Assembly (NCBI GenBank): GCA_963925015.1
Contig: CAWUTX010000053.1
Location: 1-11,694 of the forward strand
DNA length: 11,694 bases
DNA from: JAQBXX01 sp963925015
Lineage (GTDB): Bacteria > Pseudomonadota > Gammaproteobacteria > SURF-13
Direction: 5' to 3'
A program made the position numbers and the translations under genes. Under the pieces are notes generated by a model, which saw only the letters and a list, made by a program, of their open reading frames with translations, was not told where the DNA came from and ran no database searches. Shown here piece by piece: positions 6,578-11,694 of this stretch; positions within the stretch are counted from its first letter, which is position 1; each line of letters begins with the position of its first letter.

Positions 6578-6895
6578 AGCCGCTCGACACTGATTAACTG
6601 TACTTGCCGCCCACGGCCGGATGGCGCTGATCGTCCGGCCTAGGGTGTCTTGTGCGCATTCGATGTCATAATCTGTCTGCGCCCGCAGCCAGTAGCCATC
6701 TGAGAGGCTGAAAAAACGGGCAAGGCGCAGATCGGTATCGGCAGTAATAGCGCGTTTGCCCGCCACGATCTCGCCGATACGGCGCTGCGACACGCCGATT
6801 TCTTTTGCCAGCCGGTATTGGGTAATGCCCATCGGCTTCAAGAATTCCTCCAGCAGCAATTCGCCGGGTGTCAGGGGTGCAAGCTTTTTTCTCAT
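6569..6895 (-). CDS. higA: HigA-family antitoxin
   Basis: Antidote and autorepressor of the HigB toxin; it binds the toxin and the operon promoter. 108 residues. LTPGELLLEEFLKPMG (8-23) is the typical HigA/VapI opening. An XRE helix-turn-helix follows at about 24-45 (ITQYRLAKEIGVSQRRIGEI), then the family stretch AITADTDLRLARFF (49-62). The ATG at 6893-6895 follows an AAAGG Shine-Dalgarno that overlaps the higB stop, 12 bases upstream, so translation is probably coupled. The toxin-first order is the usual higBA arrangement. The C-terminal residues after about 95 look less conserved and end inside the palindrome shared with the proB end, so the tail may have been altered by that repeat. Confidence 0.93.
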   Translation of the reverse strand: MRKKLAPLTPGELLLEEFLKPMGITQYRLAKEIGVSQRRIGEIVAGKRAITADTDLRLARFFSLSDGYWLRAQTDYDIECAQDTLGRTISAIRPWAASTVNQCRAASG

Positions 6896-6907
6896 GGCTA
6901 TTTACCT

Positions 6908-7186
6908 TTAATGATAATCGACGATCTCGACGTTTTCTGCGCTACCCGCCACCCACACAAAACACAAGCGAAACTGATCGTTAATGCGGATGCTGTGTTG
7001 CCCGGCGCGTTTGCCTTTAAGGGCTTCCAGCCGATTGCCGGGCGGCACACGCAGATCATCGAGTAAGGCGGCGATGGACAGTTGGCGCAATTTACGCCTC
7101 GCCACTGCCTCGATATTGACGAATCGCTTTACCTGTTGCCGGTTGAACAGGGCTTGGGTCTCGGCACATTTGAACGTCTTGATCAC
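6908..7186 (-). CDS. higB: HigB-family (RelE superfamily) mRNA interferase toxin
   Basis: Ribosome-dependent endoribonuclease toxin by family. 92 residues, the usual size. Typical motifs are present: LRVPPGNRLEALKG (45-58), HSIRINDQFRLCFVW (64-78) and the C-terminal VEIVDYH (86-92). The frame starts with GTG at 7184-7186, giving the normal VIKTF N-terminus; the ATG at 7191-7193 is out of frame. No Shine-Dalgarno is visible and the predicted promoter places the transcription start at about the GTG, suggesting a leaderless message. higA follows 12 bases after the stop. No frameshift or missing segment is seen, so the toxin appears intact. Confidence 0.93.
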   Translation of the reverse strand: MIKTFKCAETQALFNRQQVKRFVNIEAVARRKLRQLSIAALLDDLRVPPGNRLEALKGKRAGQHSIRINDQFRLCFVWVAGSAENVEIVDYH

Positions 7187-7191
7187 GGTGC

Positions 7192-7220
7192 ATGCTAGCG
7201 CGTAGCGTTACTATCGTCAA
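7192..7220 (-). promoter_or_regulatory. Predicted higBA promoter
   Basis: Minus-strand TTGACG (7215-7220, five of six) and TAGCAT (7192-7197, four of six) are 17 bases apart. The -10 box ends 5 bases before the higB GTG. A short GCTA/TAGC inverted repeat overlaps the -10 box and could be part of a HigA operator, but it is too short to be confident. Confidence 0.5.
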
Positions 7221-7256
7221 GCGTTTGTGTTGGGCATGAGTTGATGGAGCTGGTCT

Positions 7257-7315
7257 CTCACCCCTATCCCAAGGCCCCTCGCTACGCTCTCCCCCTCGTC
7301 GAGGGGGGGGGTGAG
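7257..7315 (-). terminator. C/G-rich nested hairpin after rubredoxin reductase
   Basis: CTCACCCC (7257-7264) pairs with GGGGTGAG (7308-7315), and inside it CCCCCTC (7291-7297) pairs with GAGGGGG (7301-7307). It begins 1 base beyond the end of the rubredoxin reductase frame and fills most of the gap to higB. It probably ends that transcript, although there is no strong T-tract on either strand. It shares the CGCTACG-TCTCC-CCCTC string with the region in front of the left two-hairpin repeat (about 9384-9400), so it may belong to a dispersed repeat family. Confidence 0.5.
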
Positions 7316-7316
7316 T

Positions 7317-8462
7317 TTACGCCAGCACTGCCGGCAACTCCTTAATCCAGACAGTCTTTTCCGCTACAGCGAAACCGGTGAGCGCCATGCCGCGCAGGGC
7401 GTATGCTGCATCGTAAAATAGTGCGCGTACGCCGTCTTCGCGCACCTCCACTTGCCACTGCCCGCTCTCGGACAAGGGCGGCGGTGACACTACTACCGGA
7501 TGCGCCGGTGTCTTCACCAGCACCGGCATCGCGAGATAACTCACCGGCGTGGGTTCGCCCGCAAGTGTCCTGGCCAATGCGCGCGCGCAATTCATCAGCG
7601 GCATCACGAACGGCAACACCAGCCCGGCGACCTCGGCGCAATCGCCTAGCGCGTAGATATCGGGGTGGCTGGTGCGCAGATGGCGATCCACCACGATGCC
7701 ACGATTCACCTTGAGGTCGGCGTCCATGGCGAGTTCGGTGCGCGGTTTGAGGCCGACCGCAGAGAGTACCACGTCGGCCTCGATTACGGCGGCGTCGGCC
7801 AGCGTCAGGCGGTAACCTGAGTCGCGCTTGTCCACCGCCTTCACCGTGTTGCCGAGGTGCCACGTCACGCCAAGATTGGCGAGCGCCTTTTCCAGCGCGT
7901 GCCCGGCCTGTTCCGGTATCAGGCGGTCGAGCGGCGCCTTACCGGGGCTGATCACGTCCACCAGAAACCCCGCTGCTTGCAAGTCATTGGCGAATTCGCA
8001 GCCGATGAGTCCGCCACCGATCACCGCGACCCGTTTCTTGCCTTCCAGCGCCTGACGGAAGCGCGTGTAATCCATGAGATCGTTGACCGAGCAGATTTCT
8101 GCGGCGGCGTTGCCTTGCAGCGGAGGACGGATCGGCTCGGCACCGAGGGCCAGCACCAATTTCCCGTATGCCACGGTCTTACCGCGCGCCGTGAGGGTAT
8201 GCGCGTTGGCATCAATGGCCGTTACGTGCGTGTCGGTCCAGATCGTGGCGTTGAGGTCGGCGGCCATCTTAGCGCTGTCTGCGCTGGCCAGTTGTTCGGG
8301 CCGCATGCCTTTGCCGAGGGCATTGGAGAGCATGGGCTTGGAGTAAAAGCGCCCGTCGTCGGCGGTGATGATGTGCAGTGGCGTGTTTTGATCCAGCTTG
8401 CGCAATTCGCGCGCCACGGTATAGCCCGCCAGCCCGCTGCCGAGGATGACGACAGGCTTTAT
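7317..8462 (-). CDS. Rubredoxin-NAD(+) reductase (FAD-dependent), apparent ATA start
   Basis: Flavoprotein that passes electrons from NAD(P)H to rubredoxin, for alkane hydroxylases or oxidative-stress and oxygen-reducing systems. Starting at ATA 8460-8462 it has 381 residues, matching the usual ~385, and contains the FAD motif GSGLAG (8-13). Also seen are DGRFYSKPML typical of rubredoxin reductases (36-45), the NAD-binding GGGLIG (149-154) and the second FAD motif ALGDCAEV (271-278). AGGAGG (8470-8475) lies 7 bases before the ATA. The first conventional start in frame is GTG 8415-8417, which would remove the first FAD glycine motif and is therefore unlikely to be the true start. It overlaps the speE stop by 4 bases (ATAA), implying coupling. 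No rubredoxin gene is in the window. A related NorW-type reductase is the main alternative. Confidence 0.9.
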   Translation of the reverse strand: MKPVVILGSGLAGYTVARELRKLDQNTPLHIITADDGRFYSKPMLSNALGKGMRPEQLASADSAKMAADLNATIWTDTHVTAIDANAHTLTARGKTVAYGKLVLALGAEPIRPPLQGNAAAEICSVNDLMDYTRFRQALEGKKRVAVIGGGLIGCEFANDLQAAGFLVDVISPGKAPLDRLIPEQAGHALEKALANLGVTWHLGNTVKAVDKRDSGYRLTLADAAVIEADVVLSAVGLKPRTELAMDADLKVNRGIVVDRHLRTSHPDIYALGDCAEVAGLVLPFVMPLMNCARALARTLAGEPTPVSYLAMPVLVKTPAHPVVVSPPPLSESGQWQVEVREDGVRALFYDAAYALRGMALTGFAVAEKTVWIKELPAVLA

Positions 8463-9325
8463 GACACGCCCTCCTGCCCGTCAAGCTGCTCGCGCAGGAA
8501 TTGCGGCAGCGCGAACGCCGCCTGATGGATGGCGAGATTGTAATAACGTGTGTTGAAAGGTCTCGCGTTCACGGCCTGCTCGCGTATGCGGTCGAGCGTG
8601 GCGCCCTTCGCCGCCAGGGTGGTGCTCCACCAGCCGGAGGGGTAGGTGCATTGCGCGAAGGGGAGGGTGCGCACATCGGCAAAACCCGCCGCGCGCAGTG
8701 CGCCGTGCATGGCAGAGATCAGGTCGGCATGAAACAGCGGCGACTCGCTTTGTCCCGCCAGGATGCCGCCGGGGCGCAGCGCACGCCAGCAGCTTTTATA
8801 AAAGGCCTCGGAAAACAATCCCGCCGCCGGGCCGATGGGGTCGGTGCCATCGACGATAATCACATCAAAACTGTCGGCGGCGGCCTCGGTCACCCACGCA
8901 ATGCCGTCGGCGAAGCTGAGCCGTGCGCGGGCATCGTGATTGGAGGCGGTGAGCGCGGGGAAGAATTGCTCGGCGACGCGCGTCACGCGCTCGTCCAGCT
9001 CGACCTGGGTGACCTCGGTGACCGGGTGCTTCAGCACCTCGTGCAGCGTGCCGCAATCGCCGCCGCCGATGATGAGCACGGACTTCGGATCGGCATGCGT
9101 GAACAGCGCCGGATGCGACATCATTTCATGGTAGATAAAGTTGTCGCGGTCGGTTACCATCACCAGGCCGTCGAGGGTCATCAGCCTGCCGAAATTCTCC
9201 GTGTCGTAAATCTCGATGCGCTGATAGGGAGATTGTTCATCATGCAGCTTGCGCGTGATCTTGAGCGAGATGGCCGAACCCTGCCCCGCCCATTCTTCCG
9301 TATACCATTGGCCATCCATAGTCAT
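8459..9325 (-). CDS. speE: Spermidine synthase (polyamine aminopropyltransferase)
   Basis: Transfers the aminopropyl group of decarboxylated S-adenosylmethionine to putrescine, giving spermidine. 288 residues, as in E. coli. The N-terminal beta domain carries NFGRLMTLDG (44-53) and IYHEMMSHP (64-72). The Rossmann domain has LIIGGGDCGT (84-93), VELDERV (108-114), the FADG pair (138-141) and DGTDPIGPA (159-167), whose Asp159 is the predicted catalytic base. GGGDCGT in place of the commoner GGGDGGT is a variant I believe occurs in other gammaproteobacteria. The C-terminal YYNLAIHQAAFALPQFL matches E. coli SpeE closely. The start at ATG 9323-9325 has only a weak Shine-Dalgarno; Met3 is an alternative. 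It is divergent from speA, and the rubredoxin reductase follows with a 4-base overlap. speD, which supplies the co-substrate, is not in the window. Confidence 0.96.
   Translation of the reverse strand: MTMDGQWYTEEWAGQGSAISLKITRKLHDEQSPYQRIEIYDTENFGRLMTLDGLVMVTDRDNFIYHEMMSHPALFTHADPKSVLIIGGGDCGTLHEVLKHPVTEVTQVELDERVTRVAEQFFPALTASNHDARARLSFADGIAWVTEAAADSFDVIIVDGTDPIGPAAGLFSEAFYKSCWRALRPGGILAGQSESPLFHADLISAMHGALRAAGFADVRTLPFAQCTYPSGWWSTTLAAKGATLDRIREQAVNARPFNTRYYNLAIHQAAFALPQFLREQLDGQEGVS
8460..8475 (-). promoter_or_regulatory. Shine-Dalgarno deciding the ATA start of rubredoxin reductase
   Basis: On the minus strand AGGAGG (8470-8475) is followed by 7 bases and then ATA (8460-8462). The Shine-Dalgarno lies within the last codons of speE. 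The ATA sits exactly where a homologue beginning MKPVVILGSG would have ATG. Confidence 0.7.
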
Positions 9326-9399
9326 AGTGTTGGGTTCTTTTGTTGAATTAGCGATAAGTCAATTAAGTAAGACTCCACTTTCCGCTACGTCTCCGCCCT

Positions 9400-9497
9400 C
9401 TGTTTAGGGGGCGGGACAGGGTGGGGGTAGAGTAAACAGGGTTTTACTCAGGAGTCACACCCTAAAGTAATGTAACCTGACTTTGTGACTCCTGATT
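9400..9497 (+). repeat. Two-hairpin intergenic repeat, left copy
   Basis: First module: CTGTTTA (9400-9406) pairs with TAAACAG (9433-9439) around a G-rich loop. Second module: TCAGGAGTCAC (9448-9458) pairs with GTGACTCCTGA (9485-9495) around a 26-base loop. The first 60 bases match the right copy (11632-11692, reverse strand) with one substitution and one single-base indel; the loops differ more but share TAATGT. It lies in the speE-speA divergent region (9326-9519), where I saw no other clear promoter or gene. Confidence 0.85.
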
Positions 9498-9519
9498 AGT
9501 GAAGCGAGATAATAGCAAA

Positions 9520-11442
<1,923 letters not shown>

Positions 11443-11482
11443 AAGTTAGTCTTCACGCCTGACTGCGCGCGGCACAAGGACG

Positions 11483-11516
11483 TGTTGAAAAGGCCCATGG
11501 ATGGGATTTTTCAACA
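11483..11516 (+). terminator. Probable terminator hairpin after speA
   Basis: TGTTGAAAA (11483-11491) pairs with TTTTCAACA (11508-11516), with an inner CCCAT/ATGGG match (11494-11498 and 11501-11505). The stop of speA is about 40 bases upstream. The T-run lies within the right arm rather than after it. Similar TGTTGAAAA...TTTTCAACA inverted repeats are common in bacterial intergenic DNA, so it may be a repeat doubling as a terminator. The remaining stretch 11517-11592 shows no gene. Confidence 0.5.
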
Positions 11517-11592
11517 AACTGTTCACCCAGAGTGGCTTTATTACCTTACGCAAAGCGATGCTTTTCGCAAGCGCGGCGAAGCGATGATTGAG

Positions 11593-11692
11593 TTACTCAG
11601 GAGTCAGAAAATATGGCTACAACATTAATGCTGTGACTCCTGAGTAAAAACCCTGTTGACTCTACCCCCACCCTGTCCCGCCCCCTAAACAG
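11593..11692 (-). repeat. Two-hairpin intergenic repeat, right copy (inverted)
   Basis: Same element as 9400-9497 on the opposite strand. Perfect 14-base arms TTACTCAGGAGTCA (11593-11606) and TGACTCCTGAGTAA (11634-11647) surround a 27-base loop, and the G-rich module follows to 11692. The window ends 2 bases later, so the outer limit of the element is not visible. Confidence 0.85.
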
Positions 11693-11694
11693 GG

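Noticed and set aside
8415..8417. GTG as the start of rubredoxin reductase
   Set aside because: It would delete the first 15 residues, including the GSGLAG FAD-binding motif, and lacks the AGGAGG spacing that fits ATA 8460-8462.
8501..9346. Plus-strand open frame of 281 codons opposite speE
   Set aside because: Antisense shadow in GC-rich DNA; the minus strand holds a full-length SpeE.
9446..9497. The stem-loops with variable loops considered as integron attC sites
   Set aside because: They have no GTTRRRY core or R''/L'' box pattern, no integrase, and the flanked gene is a core polyamine gene.

Overview
The window is bacterial chromosome, GC-rich, densely coded and mostly core metabolism. 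Three things point to a gammaproteobacterium of the kind that runs a pyrophosphate-based energy economy (methanotrophs such as Methylococcus, or sulfur-oxidising autotrophs): a PPi-dependent phosphofructokinase next to a membrane proton-pumping pyrophosphatase, an obgE-proB pair, and gamma-type SpeE, SpeA and rubredoxin reductase. This placement comes from gene content and protein motifs read by eye; no database was searched.

Layout. 1-1380 (-): N-terminal two thirds of the membrane pyrophosphatase hppA, running off the left edge. 1459-2724 (-): pfp, just upstream in the same direction. 2725-3026: divergent intergenic region with one plausible promoter on each strand. 3027-4211 (+): adk carrying a long lysine-rich, histone-H1-like C-terminal tail, followed by an intrinsic terminator. 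4342-5361 (+): obgE. 5436-6560 (+): proB, separated from obgE by a heptad-repeat hairpin. 6569-7186 (-): a higB-higA toxin-antitoxin operon, convergent with proB. 7317-8462 (-): rubredoxin reductase, overlapping the end of speE by 4 bases and apparently starting with ATA. 8459-9325 (-): speE. 9520-11442 (+): biosynthetic arginine decarboxylase speA, divergent from speE. Two copies of a ~100-bp two-hairpin repeat flank speA in inverted orientation (9400-9497 and 11593-11692).

How the genes work together. pfp and hppA form a PPi module: PFP reversibly phosphorylates fructose-6-phosphate with PPi, and the pump interconverts PPi with a proton gradient. adk, transcribed divergently, balances AMP, ADP and ATP. 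speA (arginine to agmatine) and speE (putrescine to spermidine) are two steps of polyamine synthesis. The rubredoxin reductase is translationally linked to speE, but its partner rubredoxin is not in the window.

I found no CRISPR array, tRNA, rRNA, transposase or phage gene. The window does not contain an obviously new multi-gene system. The most unusual items are the Adk with a histone-like tail and an internal strong ribosome-binding site, the ATA start codon, the inverted two-hairpin repeats around speA, and the heptad repeats on either side of proB.
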